Positions 1 to 9,332 of a stretch of 39,372 nucleotides of DNA are shown here, piece after piece. Where the stretch lies: positions 1 to 39,372 of the forward strand of contig NZ_QOHR01000023.1 of the NCBI RefSeq assembly GCF_003385555.1. The letters are read 5' to 3'. This DNA is from Rhodosalinus sediminis (lineage in GTDB: Bacteria; Pseudomonadota; Alphaproteobacteria; Rhodobacterales; Rhodobacteraceae). The position numbers and the translations under genes were made by a program. The notes beneath the pieces are model-generated. The model was not told where the DNA came from and searched no databases. It saw only the letters and a list, made by a program, of their open reading frames with translations. Position 1 is the stretch's first letter; every line of letters begins with the position of its first letter.

Positions 1-64
1 CAATCGGTTCGACGTGGGCCGGGCCCCGGTCCGGTCCACCTCTCAACTGCGAAAGGCAAGGCAG

Positions 65-379
65 ATGGCAGTGACAAGCCAGAATATCCGGATCCGGCTC
101 AAGGCCTTCGATTACCGCGTGCTCGATGCGAGCACGAAGGAGATCGTGAACACGGCCAAGCGCACCGGGGCCGAGGTCCGCGGGCCGATCCCGCTCCCCA
201 ACAAGATCGAGCGCTTCACGGTCCTGCGCGGTCCGCACGTCAACAAGAAGAGCCGCGATCAGTTCGAGATCCGCACGCACAAGCGGCTCCTCGACATCGT
301 CGATCCGACGCCGCAGACGGTGGACGCGCTCATGAAGCTCGACCTCGCCGCCGGCGTCGACGTCGAGATCAAGGTCTGA
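65..379 (+). CDS. rpsJ: 30S ribosomal protein S10
   Basis: S10 is a small-subunit head protein that also acts in antitermination with NusB. The 104-residue product starts [17 protein letters not shown] and contains the family segment around [20 protein letters not shown] and RTHKRLLDI. The frame stays open to position 14, but the ATG at 65 gives the normal S10 length and follows a purine-rich AAGGCAAGGCAG, so the upstream residues are not counted. It is the first gene of the S10 cluster; rplC follows after 13 bases. The upstream neighbour lies outside the window. Confidence 0.97.
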   Translation: MAVTSQNIRIRLKAFDYRVLDASTKEIVNTAKRTGAEVRGPIPLPNKIERFTVLRGPHVNKKSRDQFEIRTHKRLLDIVDPTPQTVDALMKLDLAAGVDVEIKV

Positions 380-392
380 GGAGGGCACCGAC

Positions 393-1262
393 ATGCGTTC
401 TGGAGTGATCGCCAGGAAGGTCGGGATGACCCGGGTCTTCATGGACGACGGGCGGCAGGTGCCGGTCACCGTTCTGCAGCTGGACAAGCTGCAGGTGGTC
501 GCGCAGCGCACGCCCGACAGGGACGGCTACTCCGCCGTTCAGCTCGGCGCCGGCACGGCGAAGGTCAAGCGGGTGAGCCAGCCGATGCGCGGCCACTTCG
601 CCTCGGCCAAGGTCGAGCCGAAGCGCAAGCTGGCGGAGTTCCGCGTGGCGCCGGAGAACCTCATCGACGTGGGTGAGGAGATCACCGCCGACCACTACTT
701 CGAGGGGCAGTACGTCGACGTCTGCGGCACCTCGATCGGCAAGGGCTTCGCGGGTGGCATGAAGCGCCACAACTTCCGCGGCCTCGAGATGACGCACGGC
801 GTCTCGATCGCCCACCGGAGCCACGGCTCCACCGGGCAGTGTCAGGACCCGGGCCGCGTCTTCAAGGGCAAGAAGATGGCCGGCCACATGGGCGCGGCGC
901 GCGTGACGACGCAGAACCTGCAGATCGTGCGCACCGACGCCGATCGCGGCGTCATCATGATCAAGGGCGCGGTGCCCGGGCCGAAGGGCGGCTGGGTCAC
1001 CGTGAAGGACGCGGTCAAGAAGGCCACGCCCGAGAACCTGATCCTGCCCGCCGCGCTGAAGTCCGCCGCCGACGAGGCCAAGCGCCAGGCCGAGGAGGCC
1101 GCCGCGCAGGCCGCCGCCGAGGAGGAAGAGGCGCGCCGCGCCGCCGAGGAGGCCGCCGCCGCCGAGGAGGCCGAGGCGCTCAAGGAGGCCGAGGCCGACA
1201 TCGAGGCGCAGAAGAGCGCCGAGGAGAGCGGCGAGACGCCCGAAAACAAGGAAGGCGAGTGA
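393..1262 (+). CDS. rplC: 50S ribosomal protein L3 with long acidic/alanine-rich C-terminal tail
   Basis: L3 is an early-assembly large-subunit protein near the peptidyl transferase centre. Residues 1 to about 219 are a normal L3 ([16 protein letters not shown] at the start; the conserved [13 protein letters not shown] and SHRSxGS-type central loop). From about residue 220 to 289 comes a tail of Ala, Glu, Lys and Arg that should form a charged helix or coiled coil. This makes the protein about 80 residues longer than the roughly 209-residue E. coli L3. AGGAGG sits 8 bases before the ATG. rplD starts one base after the stop. Confidence 0.97.
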   Translation: MRSGVIARKVGMTRVFMDDGRQVPVTVLQLDKLQVVAQRTPDRDGYSAVQLGAGTAKVKRVSQPMRGHFASAKVEPKRKLAEFRVAPENLIDVGEEITADHYFEGQYVDVCGTSIGKGFAGGMKRHNFRGLEMTHGVSIAHRSHGSTGQCQDPGRVFKGKKMAGHMGAARVTTQNLQIVRTDADRGVIMIKGAVPGPKGGWVTVKDAVKKATPENLILPAALKSAADEAKRQAEEAAAQAAAEEEEARRAAEEAAAAEEAEALKEAEADIEAQKSAEESGETPENKEGE

Positions 1263-1263
1263 C

Positions 1264-1881
1264 ATGAAACTCGACGTCATCACGCTCGACGGCGGGACGG
1301 CGGGCTCGGTCGACCTCGGCGACGAGGTCTTCGGGCTGGAGCCGCGCGCCGACATCCTGCACCGGGTCGTCCGCTGGCAGCGCGCGCGCGCGCAGGCCGG
1401 CACGCACAAGGTCAAGACCCGCTCGGAGACCAGCTATTCGAGCAAGAAGATCTACCGCCAGAAGGGCACGGGCGGCGCGCGTCACGGCGACCGCAACGCC
1501 CCGATCTTCCGCAAGGGCGGCATCTACAAGGGCCCGACCCCGCGCAGCCACGCGCACGAGCTGCCCAAGAAGATCCGCCGCCTCGGCCTGAAGCACGCGC
1601 TTTCGGCCAAGGCGCGGGAAGGCTCGCTCGTGGTCCTCGACGAGGCGAAGGGCAGCGGCAAGACCGCCGAGCTCGCCCGGAAGGTCTCGTCGCTCGGCTG
1701 GAAGCGCGCGCTCGTCATCGACGGGCCCGAGGTGGACGAGGGCTTCGCCCGCGCCGCGCGCAACATCGAGGGGCTCGACGTGCTGCCGAGCGTCGGCGCG
1801 AACGTCTACGACATCCTCAAGCGCGACACGCTCGTGCTGACCAAGGCGGGTGCCGAAGCACTGGAGGCGCGGCTGAAATGA
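1264..1881 (+). CDS. rplD: 50S ribosomal protein L4
   Basis: L4 binds 23S rRNA domain I and lines the exit tunnel with an extended loop. The 205-residue product has the family signature in the tunnel loop (residues about 40-100: [23 protein letters not shown]-type region, quoted only in part) followed by the globular domain with ALVIDG. In enterobacteria L4 autoregulates the S10 operon; no equivalent leader can be judged here because only 64 bases precede rpsJ. It overlaps rplW by 4 bases (ATGA). Confidence 0.97.
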   Translation: MKLDVITLDGGTAGSVDLGDEVFGLEPRADILHRVVRWQRARAQAGTHKVKTRSETSYSSKKIYRQKGTGGARHGDRNAPIFRKGGIYKGPTPRSHAHELPKKIRRLGLKHALSAKAREGSLVVLDEAKGSGKTAELARKVSSLGWKRALVIDGPEVDEGFARAARNIEGLDVLPSVGANVYDILKRDTLVLTKAGAEALEARLK

Positions 1882-2174
1882 GCGTGAAACCCCAACACTA
1901 CGACGTGATCCGCAAGCCGGTCATCACGGAGAAGTCCACGCTCGCGTCCGAGCACAACGCCGTGGTCTTCGAGGTGGCGATCGACTCGAACAAGCCAGCG
2001 ATCAAGGAAGCGGTCGAGGCGCTCTTCGGCGTCAAGGTCCGCGCGGTGAACACGACGATCACCAAGGGCAAGACGAAGCGCTTCCGCGGCCGCGCCGGGC
2101 GGCGCAAGGACGTCAAGAAGGCCTACGTCACCCTCGAGGAGGGCAACACCATCGACGTGACCACCGGCCTCTGA
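1878..2174 (+). CDS. rplW: 50S ribosomal protein L23
   Basis: L23 sits at the exit of the ribosomal tunnel and is the docking point for trigger factor and SRP. The 98 residues match the family throughout: [13 protein letters not shown] near the N-terminus, the basic loop [21 protein letters not shown], then AYVTLEEG. The ATG overlaps the rplD stop by 4 bases, which suggests coupled translation. A terminator-like stem-loop follows 22 bases after the stop, which is unusual in the middle of this cluster. Confidence 0.97.
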   Translation: MSVKPQHYDVIRKPVITEKSTLASEHNAVVFEVAIDSNKPAIKEAVEALFGVKVRAVNTTITKGKTKRFRGRAGRRKDVKKAYVTLEEGNTIDVTTGL

Positions 2175-2196
2175 TAACAGGCGCCGACTCACGCGC

Positions 2197-2228
2197 GAGG
2201 CCCCGGGCCACCGGGGTCTCGTCTTTTC
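2197..2228 (+). terminator. terminator-like stem-loop between rplW and rplB
   Basis: The two 10-base arms at 2197-2206 (GAGGCCCCGG) and 2211-2220 (CCGGGGTCTC) pair with one G-U and enclose a 4-base loop. GTCTTTTCG follows, a short T-rich tract. A second GC-rich hairpin with one bulged base can form at about 2243-2269 (CGGGGCCC against GGGCCCTCG). With distal ribosomal genes directly downstream, a partial terminator, attenuator or RNA processing site is more likely than full termination. Confidence 0.5.
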
Positions 2229-2321
2229 GACCGGGGACCTTCGGGGCCCTTCACTGCCGGGCCCTCGGCCCGAGACCCAAGAGGCGGCCTCGACCGCCCG
2301 TAACGACGGAAGACAGGAACC

Positions 2322-3164
2322 ATGGCACTCAAGTCGTACAATCCGACGACGCCTGGCCAGCGCGGGCTGGTGCTGATCGACCGTTCGGACCTTTGGAAAG
2401 GTCGTCCCGTCAAGTCCCTCACGCAGGGCCTGACGAAGAAGGGCGGCCGGAACAACACCGGACGGATCACGGCGCGCCGCCGCGGCGGCGGCACGAAGCG
2501 GCTCTACCGCATCGTGGATTTCAAGCGCAGCAAGCACGACGTCCAAGGCGTCGTCGTCCGGATCGAGTATGACCCGAACCGGACCGCCTTCATCGCGCTG
2601 ATCCAGTATCAGGACGGCGAGAAGGCCTACATCCTCGCGCCGCAGCGCCTCGGCGTGGGCGACAAGGTGATCGCCGGCAAGAAAGCCGACATCAAGCCGG
2701 GCAACGCGATGCCGTTCTCCGGGATGCCGATCGGCACGATCGTGCACAACGTCGAGCTGAAGCCCGGAAAGGGCGGGCAGATCGCGCGCGCCGCCGGCAC
2801 CTACGCGCAGTTCGTCGGCCGTGACGGCGGCTACGCGCAGCTTCGCCTGTCCTCGGGCGAGCTGCGGATGGTCCGGCAGGAGTGCATGGCGACGGTCGGC
2901 GCGGTCTCGAACCCGGACAACGCCAACCAGAACATCGGCAAGGCGGGCCGCAGCCGGTACAAGGGCCGGCGCCCGGCGGTGCGCGGCGTGGCGATGAACC
3001 CGATCGACCACCCGCTCGGCGGGGGCGAGGGCCGCTCCTCGGGCGGGCGCACGCCGGTCACGCCCTGGGGCAAGGACACCAAGGGCCGCCGCACCCGCAA
3101 CACCAACAAGGCGTCGCAGAAGCTCATTCTGCGTTCGCGCCACGCTCGCAAGAAGGGCCGCTAA
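2322..3164 (+). CDS. rplB: 50S ribosomal protein L2
   Basis: L2 is needed for subunit association and peptidyl transferase assembly. The 280-residue protein has the expected two beta domains and the C-terminal conserved stretch [20 protein letters not shown], which carries the family's functionally important histidine. ATG follows AGGAACC. It is separated from rplW by a 147-base gap holding stem-loops, and rpsS follows after 3 bases. Confidence 0.98.
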   Translation: MALKSYNPTTPGQRGLVLIDRSDLWKGRPVKSLTQGLTKKGGRNNTGRITARRRGGGTKRLYRIVDFKRSKHDVQGVVVRIEYDPNRTAFIALIQYQDGEKAYILAPQRLGVGDKVIAGKKADIKPGNAMPFSGMPIGTIVHNVELKPGKGGQIARAAGTYAQFVGRDGGYAQLRLSSGELRMVRQECMATVGAVSNPDNANQNIGKAGRSRYKGRRPAVRGVAMNPIDHPLGGGEGRSSGGRTPVTPWGKDTKGRRTRNTNKASQKLILRSRHARKKGR

Positions 3165-3167
3165 GTC

Positions 3168-3446
3168 ATGGCACGTTCCGTCTGGAAAGGGCCTTTCGTC
3201 GACAGCTACGTGCTGAAGAAGGCCGAAACGGCCCGCGAGTCGGGTCGCAACGACGTCATCAAGATCTGGTCGCGCCGCTCGACGATCCTCCCGCAGTTCG
3301 TCGGTCTCACCTTCGGCGTCTACAACGGCCAGAAGCACATCCCCGTCCTCGTCAGCGAGGACATGATCGGCCAGAAGTTCGGCGAATACGCGCCGACGCG
3401 CACCTACTACGGGCACATGGCCGACAAGAAAGCGAAGCGGAGATAA
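3168..3446 (+). CDS. rpsS: 30S ribosomal protein S19
   Basis: S19 forms part of the 30S head with S13 and contacts the A-site region. The 92-residue product begins [20 protein letters not shown] and contains [21 protein letters not shown] and the signature [16 protein letters not shown]. Length is normal for the family. It sits 3 bases after rplB and 4 bases before rplV. Confidence 0.98.
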   Translation: MARSVWKGPFVDSYVLKKAETARESGRNDVIKIWSRRSTILPQFVGLTFGVYNGQKHIPVLVSEDMIGQKFGEYAPTRTYYGHMADKKAKRR

Positions 3447-3450
3447 GGCG

Positions 3451-3831
3451 ATGGGCAAGGAAAAGAACCCCCGCCGCGTGGCCGACAACGAGGCGATGGC
3501 GAAACTGCGGATGCTGCGCACCAGTCCGCAGAAGCTCAACCTCGTCGCGGCGCTGATCCGCGGCAAGAAGGTCGATCGCGCGCTGACCGATCTGACCTTC
3601 TCGAAGAAGCGCATCGCGCAGGACGTGCGGAAGTGCCTGCAGTCCGCGATCGCGAACGCCGAGAACAACCACAACCTCGACGTGGACGAGCTCGTCGTGG
3701 CGGAGGCCTGGGTCGGCAAGAACCTTGTGATGAAGCGCGGGCGTCCGCGCGCACGGGGCCGCTTCGGCCGCATCAACAAGCCGTTTTCGGAGCTGACCAT
3801 CAAGGTGCGCCAGATCGAGGAGCAGGCCTAA
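3451..3831 (+). CDS. rplV: 50S ribosomal protein L22
   Basis: L22 reaches into the nascent-peptide tunnel with a beta hairpin opposite L4. The 126-residue protein shows the family features [20 protein letters not shown] near the N-terminus and the tunnel hairpin region [17 protein letters not shown] near the C-terminus. The stop TAA at 3829-3831 shares its last A with the rpsC start. Confidence 0.97.
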   Translation: MGKEKNPRRVADNEAMAKLRMLRTSPQKLNLVAALIRGKKVDRALTDLTFSKKRIAQDVRKCLQSAIANAENNHNLDVDELVVAEAWVGKNLVMKRGRPRARGRFGRINKPFSELTIKVRQIEEQA

Positions 3832-4535
3832 TGGGAAACAAGACCAACCCGATCGGGATGCGCGTTCAGGTCAACCGCACCTGGGATTCCCGCTGGTATG
3901 CCGACACCAAGGAGTACGGCGACCTGCTGCTCGAGGATATCCGCATCCGCGAGTTCATCCGCAAGGACGCGAAGCAGGCCGGCATCGCGCGGGTCATCAT
4001 CGAACGCCCGCACCGCAAGTGCCGCGTGACGATCCACGCCGCGCGGCCCGGTGTCATCATCGGCAAGAAAGGCGCCGACATCGAGGCGCTGCGCAAGAAG
4101 CTCTCGGCGATGACCGACAGCGAGCTGCACCTCAACATCGTCGAGGTGCGCAAGCCCGAGCTCGACGCGACGCTCGTCGGTGAATCGATCGCGCAGCAGC
4201 TCGAGCGCCGCGTGAGCTTCCGCCGCGCGATGAAGCGCGCGGTGCAGAACGCGATGCGCATGGGCGCCCTCGGCATCCGGGTGAACGTGGCCGGCCGCCT
4301 CGGCGGCGCGGAGATCGCCCGGACCGAATGGTACCGCGAGGGCCGCGTGCCGCTGCACACGCTGCGGGCGGACATCGATCACGCCAGCATCGAGGCCGAA
4401 ACGCCCTATGGCATCATCGGGGTCAAGGTCTGGATCTTCAAGGGCGAGATCATGGAGCACGACCCGAGCGCGCGGGATCGGCGCATGCAGGAGATCCAGG
4501 ACGGTCCGGCCCCCCGCGGCGCCGGCCGCCGCTGA
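3831..4535 (+). CDS. rpsC: 30S ribosomal protein S3
   Basis: S3 is part of the mRNA entry channel. The 234-residue protein begins [20 protein letters not shown] and has the KH domain motif [13 protein letters not shown] and the C-terminal domain ending near [15 protein letters not shown] and WIFKGEI. The frame is open well upstream inside rplV, but this ATG gives the conserved N-terminus and overlaps the rplV stop by one base. Confidence 0.98.
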   Translation: MGNKTNPIGMRVQVNRTWDSRWYADTKEYGDLLLEDIRIREFIRKDAKQAGIARVIIERPHRKCRVTIHAARPGVIIGKKGADIEALRKKLSAMTDSELHLNIVEVRKPELDATLVGESIAQQLERRVSFRRAMKRAVQNAMRMGALGIRVNVAGRLGGAEIARTEWYREGRVPLHTLRADIDHASIEAETPYGIIGVKVWIFKGEIMEHDPSARDRRMQEIQDGPAPRGAGRR

Positions 4536-4548
4536 GGAGACGTGACAG

Positions 4549-4962
4549 ATGCTTCAACCCAAGCGCACGAAATTCCGCAAGCAGCACAAGGGCCGGATCA
4601 AGGGCGAGGCCAAGGGCGGCTCCGACCTCAACTTCGGCACCTTCGGGCTTAAGGCCGCGCAGCCCGAGCGCATCACCGCGCGCCAGATCGAGGCGGCGCG
4701 CCGGGCGATGACCCGTCACATGAAGCGTCAGGGGCGGGTCTGGATCCGCATCTTCCCCGACGTGCCGGTGACGTCGAAGCCCACCGAGGTCCGGATGGGC
4801 AAGGGCAAGGGCTCGGTCGACTTCTGGGCGGCCAAGGTGAAGCCCGGCCGCGTGATGTTCGAGATTGACGGCGTCGCCGACGATGTGGCAAAGGAGGCTC
4901 TCCGCCTCGCGTCGATGAAGCTGCCGATCAAGACGCGCATCATCGCGCGCGAGGACTGGTAA
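4549..4962 (+). CDS. rplP: 50S ribosomal protein L16
   Basis: L16 sits near the A-site tRNA elbow on the large subunit. The 137-residue product starts [16 protein letters not shown] and carries the signature [19 protein letters not shown], then [28 protein letters not shown] stands before the ATG. The next gene rpmC is delayed by a 125-base gap that holds a strong hairpin. Confidence 0.98.
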   Translation: MLQPKRTKFRKQHKGRIKGEAKGGSDLNFGTFGLKAAQPERITARQIEAARRAMTRHMKRQGRVWIRIFPDVPVTSKPTEVRMGKGKGSVDFWAAKVKPGRVMFEIDGVADDVAKEALRLASMKLPIKTRIIAREDW

Positions 4963-4970
4963 GGGTTTCC

Positions 4971-4998
4971 GGGCGTCCGGCCGCCGTGCCGGGTGCCC
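4971..4998 (+). promoter_or_regulatory. 11-bp stem-loop between rplP and rpmC
   Basis: Arms at 4971-4981 (GGGCGTCCGGC) and 4988-4998 (GCCGGGTGCCC) pair along 11 positions including two G-U pairs, with a 6-base loop. No T-tract follows, so it is not a simple intrinsic terminator. It may be an RNA processing or mRNA-stability element, or a chance structure in GC-rich DNA. Confidence 0.35.
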
Positions 4999-5003
4999 GT
5001 GTC

Positions 5004-5069
5004 ATGTTGGAAAAGCGCGGGACGGTGCGTGCGCGCACGGCGGTCGAGGCCGCGTTCCGCGACTTCTGA
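5004..5069 (+). CDS. possible 21-codon leader-like ORF between rplP and rpmC
   Basis: An ATG at 5004 opens a 21-residue frame beginning MLEKRGTVRARTAVEAAF and ending TGA at 5067-5069. It fills most of the gap between rplP and rpmC, directly after the stem-loop at 4971-4998. No good ribosome binding site is visible and I recognise no family. It could be a real small protein, a leader peptide or chance. Confidence 0.15.
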   Translation: MLEKRGTVRARTAVEAAFRDF

Positions 5070-5087
5070 TGGAAGGACGATCAGGCG

Positions 5088-5291
5088 ATGGACGCCAGCG
5101 AACTGAGAGACAAGACGCCGGACCAGCTCCGCGAGGAGCTGACCCGCCTCAAGAAGGAGGCGTTCAACCTGCGCTTCCAGCAGGCGACCGGCGCCCTGGA
5201 AAACACCGCGCGGATGCGCGCCGTGCGCCGCGACGCGGCGCGGGTGAAGACCGTGCTGAACGAGAAGGCCGCGCAAGCGGCCGCCGAGTGA
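5088..5291 (+). CDS. rpmC: 50S ribosomal protein L29
   Basis: L29 lies next to L23 at the tunnel exit. The 67-residue two-helix protein has the typical pattern [22 protein letters not shown] and [20 protein letters not shown]. Another ATG lies at 5069 but is out of frame with this protein. rpsQ follows after 10 bases. Confidence 0.95.
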   Translation: MDASELRDKTPDQLREELTRLKKEAFNLRFQQATGALENTARMRAVRRDAARVKTVLNEKAAQAAAE

Positions 5292-5301
5292 GGGGGACGA
5301 C

Positions 5302-5532
5302 ATGCCCAAGCGCATTCTTCAGGGTACCGTGACCTCCACGGCCAACGCCCAGACCGTGACCGTCTCGGTCGAGCGTCGGTTTAAGCACCCGGTGCTGCAG
5401 AAGACCATCAAGAAATCCAAGAAATACCGGGCGCACGACGAGGGCGGCCAGTATTCGATCGGCGACAAGGTGCGCATCATCGAGTGCGCGCCGAAGTCCA
5501 AGACGAAACGCTGGGAGGTGATCGCCCAGTAG
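5302..5532 (+). CDS. rpsQ: 30S ribosomal protein S17
   Basis: S17 is a primary 16S rRNA binder with an OB fold. The 76-residue product has [10 protein letters not shown] at the start, the basic loop [14 protein letters not shown], and [19 protein letters not shown] near the end, all characteristic. A 77-base gap with a small perfect hairpin precedes rplN. Confidence 0.97.
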   Translation: MPKRILQGTVTSTANAQTVTVSVERRFKHPVLQKTIKKSKKYRAHDEGGQYSIGDKVRIIECAPKSKTKRWEVIAQ

Positions 5533-5565
5533 GGCGCGGTCACATCCCGGTTTGATCGAAACCCT

Positions 5566-5590
5566 GGGGACCGAGGGCGTCGCCCTCCCC
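5566..5590 (+). promoter_or_regulatory. stem-loop between rpsQ and rplN
   Basis: GAGGGC at 5573-5578 and GCCCTC at 5582-5587 pair perfectly around a GTC loop. The stem can be extended by GGG against CCC across a bulge (5566-5590). No T-run follows. It lies just upstream of the rplN ribosome binding site (CGGGAGAAA). S8 autoregulates the spc operon in E. coli near L5, not here, so no known control site is claimed. Confidence 0.3.
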
Positions 5591-5609
5591 AAAGGTCGGG
5601 AGAAACCAC

Positions 5610-5978
5610 ATGATCCAGATGCAGACGAATCTGGATGTCGCTGACAACTCCGGCGCGCGCCGGGTTCAGTGCATCAAGGTCCTCGGCGGGTCGAAGCGGA
5701 AATACGCCAGTGTCGGCGACATCATCGTGGTGTCGGTGAAGGAGGCGATCCCGCGCGGCCGCGTCAAGAAGGGCGACGTCCGCAAGGCCGTCGTCGTGCG
5801 GACCGCCAAGGAGGTGCGCCGCGAGGACGGCACCGCCATCCGCTTCGACCGCAACGCCGCGGTCATCCTCAACAACAACCTCGAGCCCGTCGGCACCCGG
5901 ATCTTCGGTCCGGTGGTGCGCGAACTGCGCTCGAAGAGCTTCATGAAGATCATTTCGCTCGCCCCGGAGGTGCTCTGA
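5610..5978 (+). CDS. rplN: 50S ribosomal protein L14
   Basis: L14 forms an intersubunit bridge and is the docking site for RsfS. The 122-residue protein starts [20 protein letters not shown] and has [20 protein letters not shown] and the conserved end [20 protein letters not shown]. It is the first gene of the spc part of the cluster and overlaps rplX by one base. Confidence 0.98.
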   Translation: MIQMQTNLDVADNSGARRVQCIKVLGGSKRKYASVGDIIVVSVKEAIPRGRVKKGDVRKAVVVRTAKEVRREDGTAIRFDRNAAVILNNNLEPVGTRIFGPVVRELRSKSFMKIISLAPEVL

Positions 5979-6289
5979 TGGCTGCGAAACTGAAGACGGG
6001 CGACAAGGTCGTCGTGCTCGCCGGCAAGGACAAGGGCAAGACGGGCACCATCTCCTCGGTCGATCGCAAGACAGGCAAGGCCGTCGTGGAGGGGGTCAAC
6101 ATGGCCGTCCGCCACACTCGGCAGTCGCCGCAGAGTCAGGGCGGGCGCATTCCGAAGGCGCTGCCCATCGACCTTTCGAACCTCGCCATGCTCGACAAGA
6201 ACGGAAAGGCCACGCGCGTCGGCTTCCGCGTCGAGGAGGGCAAGAAGGTCCGCTACGCCAAGACGACGGGGGACGTGATCGATGCTTGA
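5978..6289 (+). CDS. rplX: 50S ribosomal protein L24
   Basis: L24 is an assembly initiator for the 50S subunit with a KOW motif. The 103-residue product starts [20 protein letters not shown], where the KOW signature is clear, and includes [14 protein letters not shown]. The frame is open further upstream inside rplN. The ATG at 5978 shares a base with the rplN stop TGA and gives the normal N-terminus. It overlaps rplE by 8 bases. Confidence 0.97.
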   Translation: MAAKLKTGDKVVVLAGKDKGKTGTISSVDRKTGKAVVEGVNMAVRHTRQSPQSQGGRIPKALPIDLSNLAMLDKNGKATRVGFRVEEGKKVRYAKTTGDVIDA

Positions 6290-6845
6290 CGCCCAGACCT
6301 ACACGCCCCGCCTGCGCGCGCTCTACGACGGCGAGGTCAAGGCGAAGCTGAAGGAGGAATTCGGCTACGCCAACGAAATGATGATCCCGCGGCTCGACAA
6401 GATCGTGCTCAACATCGGCTGCGGCGCCGAGGCGGTGAAGGACTCCAAGAAGGCGAAGGCCGCGCAGGAGGATCTCTCCCTGATCGCCGGTCAGCGCGCC
6501 GTCGTCACCAAGGCGAAGAAGTCGATCGCCGGCTTCCGCGTCCGCGAGGGCATGCCGCTCGGCGCCAAGGTGACGCTGCGCGGCGGCCGGATGTACGAGT
6601 TTCTCGATCGTCTGGTGACCATCGCGCTGCCGCGCGTCCGGGACTTCCGCGGCATCAGCGGCAATTCCTTCGACGGCCGCGGCAACTACGCCATGGGCCT
6701 CAAGGAGCACATCGTCTTCCCCGAGATCGACTACGACAAGGTCGAAGAGGTCTGGGGCCTCGACATCATTATCGCCACCACCGCGAAGACCGACGCGGAA
6801 GCCAAGGCGCTGTTGAAGCATTTCAACATGCCTTTCAACGCCTGA
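6282..6845 (+). CDS. rplE: 50S ribosomal protein L5
   Basis: L5 binds 5S rRNA and contacts S13 across the subunit interface. The 187-residue protein has [36 protein letters not shown] and the C-terminal [20 protein letters not shown] pattern of the family. The start lies within the last codons of rplX, indicating coupled translation. Confidence 0.98.
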   Translation: MLDAQTYTPRLRALYDGEVKAKLKEEFGYANEMMIPRLDKIVLNIGCGAEAVKDSKKAKAAQEDLSLIAGQRAVVTKAKKSIAGFRVREGMPLGAKVTLRGGRMYEFLDRLVTIALPRVRDFRGISGNSFDGRGNYAMGLKEHIVFPEIDYDKVEEVWGLDIIIATTAKTDAEAKALLKHFNMPFNA

Positions 6846-6865
6846 GCGCCGAAGGAGACTGCATC

Positions 6866-7171
6866 ATGGCCAAGAAAGCGATGGTCGAGCGCGAGAAGAA
6901 GCGTCAGCGGCTCGTAGAGAAGTACGCCGCGAAGCGCGCCGCGCTGAAAGAGATCGCCAACGACGAGTCCAAGCCGATGGAAGAGCGCTTCAAGGCGCGG
7001 CTCAAGCTCGCGAAGCTGCCGCGCAACAGCTCGCCCACCCGGCTGCACAACCGCTGCCAGCTCACGGGCCGGCCGCACGGCTATTACCGCAAGCTCAAGG
7101 TCAGCCGGATCGCCCTGCGCGAACTCGGCTCCACCGGCCAGGCGCCGGGCCTCGTGAAGTCGAGCTGGTGA
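6866..7171 (+). CDS. rpsN: 30S ribosomal protein S14 (zinc-independent long form)
   Basis: S14 is a 30S head protein. The 101-residue length and the lack of CxxC pairs (a single Cys in [20 protein letters not shown]) place it in the long form that does not bind zinc. The C-terminal signature [10 protein letters not shown] is present. It lies between rplE and rpsH as in other proteobacteria. Confidence 0.97.
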   Translation: MAKKAMVEREKKRQRLVEKYAAKRAALKEIANDESKPMEERFKARLKLAKLPRNSSPTRLHNRCQLTGRPHGYYRKLKVSRIALRELGSTGQAPGLVKSSW

Positions 7172-7184
7172 GGGAGGGCGTCAG

Positions 7185-7577
7185 ATGAACGATCCCATCG
7201 GAGATATGCTCACCCGCATCCGTAACGCGCAGATGCGCGGCAAGACCAGCGTCTCGACGCCGGCCTCGAAGCTGCGCGCCTGGGTGCTCGACGTGCTGAT
7301 CGGCGAGGGCTACATCCGCGGTTACTCGCGCTCGACCGACGAGCGCGGGCATCCGCAGCTCGACATCGAGCTCAAGTATGCCGACGGTCGCCCCGTCATC
7401 CAGGAGCTCAAGCGCGTCTCGACGCCGGGCCGCCGCGTCTACATGGGCGTGCGCGATCTGCCGTCGGTGCGCCAGGGGCTCGGCGTGTCGATCGTGTCGA
7501 CGCCGAAGGGCGTTATGTCGGACGCCGCCGCGCGCTCGGCGAACGTCGGCGGCGAAGTGCTCTGCACGGTGTTCTGA
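7185..7577 (+). CDS. rpsH: 30S ribosomal protein S8
   Basis: S8 binds the central domain of 16S rRNA and in E. coli represses the spc operon. The 130-residue product begins [20 protein letters not shown] and ends with the RNA-binding motif region [20 protein letters not shown]. Length and order are standard. rplF follows after 11 bases. Confidence 0.98.
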   Translation: MNDPIGDMLTRIRNAQMRGKTSVSTPASKLRAWVLDVLIGEGYIRGYSRSTDERGHPQLDIELKYADGRPVIQELKRVSTPGRRVYMGVRDLPSVRQGLGVSIVSTPKGVMSDAAARSANVGGEVLCTVF

Positions 7578-7588
7578 GGAGGTTCGCG

Positions 7589-8122
7589 ATGTCTCGTATC
7601 GGAAAACAGCCGGTCGCGCTCCCCTCGGGCGTGACCGCCACCGTCTCCGGTCAGACCGTCGAGGTGAAGGGGCCCAAGGGCACCCGCAGCTGGACGGCGA
7701 CCGACGAGGTGACCATCACGCAGGAGGACGACGCGATCCGCGTCGCCCCCCGCGGCAACTCGAAGCGCGCGCGCCAGCAGTGGGGCATGAGCCGCACCAA
7801 TATCGCCAACCTCGTGCAGGGCGTCACCGACGGCTTCAAGAAGGAGCTCGAGGTGCAGGGCGTCGGCTACCGCGCGCAGGCGCAGGGCAACACCCTGAAG
7901 CTCAATCTCGGCCTCAGCCACGACGTCGATTTCCCGGTGCCGGAGGGCGTGACCGTCACGACCCCGAAGCCGACCGAGATCGTCGTCGAGGGCCACGACG
8001 AGCAGCTCGTCGGCCAGGTCGCGGCCAACATCCGCGACTGGCGGCGGCCCGAGCCCTACAAGGGCAAGGGAATCCGCTACAAGGGCGAGTACATCTTCCT
8101 CAAGGAAGGCAAGAAGAAATAG
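7589..8122 (+). CDS. rplF: 50S ribosomal protein L6
   Basis: L6 lies near the GTPase-associated region of the 50S subunit. The 177-residue protein has two tandem L6 domains, starting [15 protein letters not shown], with [18 protein letters not shown] in the middle. The C-terminal signature around [16 protein letters not shown] is conserved. GAGGAGG lies before the ATG. Confidence 0.98.
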   Translation: MSRIGKQPVALPSGVTATVSGQTVEVKGPKGTRSWTATDEVTITQEDDAIRVAPRGNSKRARQQWGMSRTNIANLVQGVTDGFKKELEVQGVGYRAQAQGNTLKLNLGLSHDVDFPVPEGVTVTTPKPTEIVVEGHDEQLVGQVAANIRDWRRPEPYKGKGIRYKGEYIFLKEGKKK

Positions 8123-8133
8123 GGCGCGGGATC

Positions 8134-8493
8134 ATGGCATTGGACAAGCAGAAACAGTTCCGCAAGCGCCGCCTGCGCGTCCGGAACAAGGTGAAGGCGA
8201 TGAACCCGGGGCGGCTGCGCCTCTGCGTGCATCGCTCGAACAGGAACATTCACGCCCAGCTCATCGACGACGTCGCGGGCCGGACCGTGGCGGCGGCCTC
8301 TTCGCTGGAGGCGTCGCTCGGCATCGCGGGGCAAAACAACGTCGAGGCCGCGACCAAGGTGGGCACGACGCTCGCCGAGCGCGCGAAGGCCGCGGGCGTG
8401 GAGGAGTGCTACTTCGACCGCGGCGGCTTTCGCTATCACGGCGGCATCAAGGCGCTCGCCGATGCCGCCCGTGACGGCGGCCTGAAGTTCTGA
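8134..8493 (+). CDS. rplR: 50S ribosomal protein L18
   Basis: L18 carries 5S rRNA into the large subunit together with L5. The 119-residue product starts [20 protein letters not shown] and has [18 protein letters not shown] and the end [21 protein letters not shown]. The frame is open far upstream across rplF, but the ATG at 8134, 11 bases after the rplF stop, gives the family N-terminus. Confidence 0.97.
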   Translation: MALDKQKQFRKRRLRVRNKVKAMNPGRLRLCVHRSNRNIHAQLIDDVAGRTVAAASSLEASLGIAGQNNVEAATKVGTTLAERAKAAGVEECYFDRGGFRYHGGIKALADAARDGGLKF

Positions 8494-8504
8494 GGAGACG
8501 CGAT

Positions 8505-9071
8505 ATGGCTAGAGAACCGCAGGGCGGGCGCGGCCGCCGGGACCGCGACGAGACGCCCGAATTCGCCGATCGCCTCGTCGCGATCAACCGCGTGTCGAAG
8601 ACCGTCAAGGGCGGTAAGCGCTTCGGCTTCGCCGCGCTCGTCGTCGTGGGCGACCAGAAGGGCCGCGTCGGCTTCGGCAAGGGCAAGGCCAAGGAAGTGC
8701 CCGAGGCGATCCGCAAGGCGACCGAGCAGGCCAAGCGCGGCATGATCCGCGTGCCGCTGCGCGAGGGCCGCACGCTGCACCATGACGAGAACGGCCGCTG
8801 GGGCGCCGGCAAGGTGATGATACGCTCGGCCCCGCAGGGCACCGGGATCATCGCCGGCGGCCCGATGCGCGCCGTCTTCGAGATGCTGGGCGTTCAGGAC
8901 GTCGTCGCCAAGTCGAACGGCACGCAGAACCCCTACAACATGATCCGCGCCACGCTGGACGCGCTGCGCAAGCAGCAGAGCCCGCGCATGGTGGCGCAGC
9001 GCCGCGGCAAGAAGGTCGCCGAGATCCTGCACAAGGACGATGCGCCCAAGCCCGAAGCGGCCGAGGCGTAA
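8505..9071 (+). CDS. rpsE: 30S ribosomal protein S5
   Basis: S5 takes part in decoding fidelity and the mRNA entry channel. The 188-residue protein has the double-stranded RNA-binding-like N-terminal domain ([20 protein letters not shown], then [15 protein letters not shown]). The C-terminal domain shows [29 protein letters not shown] precedes the ATG. rpmD follows after 12 bases. Confidence 0.98.
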   Translation: MAREPQGGRGRRDRDETPEFADRLVAINRVSKTVKGGKRFGFAALVVVGDQKGRVGFGKGKAKEVPEAIRKATEQAKRGMIRVPLREGRTLHHDENGRWGAGKVMIRSAPQGTGIIAGGPMRAVFEMLGVQDVVAKSNGTQNPYNMIRATLDALRKQQSPRMVAQRRGKKVAEILHKDDAPKPEAAEA

Positions 9072-9083
9072 GGGAGAGAGATC

Positions 9084-9272
9084 ATGGCAAAGACCATCGT
9101 GGTGAAGCAGATCGGCTCGCCCATCCGTCGGCCGGCCAAGCAGCGTCAGACGCTGATCGGCCTCGGCCTCAACAAGATGCACAAGACCCGCGAGCTCGAG
9201 GATACGCCCTCGGTGCGCGGCATGATCGCCAAGATCCCGCATCTGGTCGAGGTCGTCGAAGAGCGCGGCTGA
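9084..9272 (+). CDS. rpmD: 50S ribosomal protein L30
   Basis: L30 is a small peripheral large-subunit protein. The 62-residue product contains the typical [20 protein letters not shown] and [19 protein letters not shown] segments. It is the last spc gene before the cluster breaks: a strong terminator follows 21 bases downstream instead of rplO. Confidence 0.96.
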   Translation: MAKTIVVKQIGSPIRRPAKQRQTLIGLGLNKMHKTRELEDTPSVRGMIAKIPHLVEVVEERG

Positions 9273-9293
9273 CGCGCCCGGAACAGATGAAAG

Positions 9294-9325
9294 AGCCCCC
9301 CGCGCCCGGCGCCGGGGGGCTTTTT
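9294..9325. terminator. strong, probably bidirectional terminator after rpmD
   Basis: Arms AGCCCCCCG at 9294-9302 and CGGGGGGCT at 9312-9320 pair perfectly in 9 bp, with a GC-rich loop and TTTTT at 9321-9325. A short A-tract on the other side (GATGAAAGAG) would give some U residues for the opposite strand. It lies between the stop codons of rpmD (plus) and the membrane-protein gene (minus), so it probably serves both. Confidence 0.85.
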
Positions 9326-9332
9326 CGTGCGC

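Noticed and set aside
1806-3803. A 665-codon minus-strand frame across rplW-rplV
   Set aside because: Antisense to four ribosomal protein genes, with no motif and no ribosome binding site.
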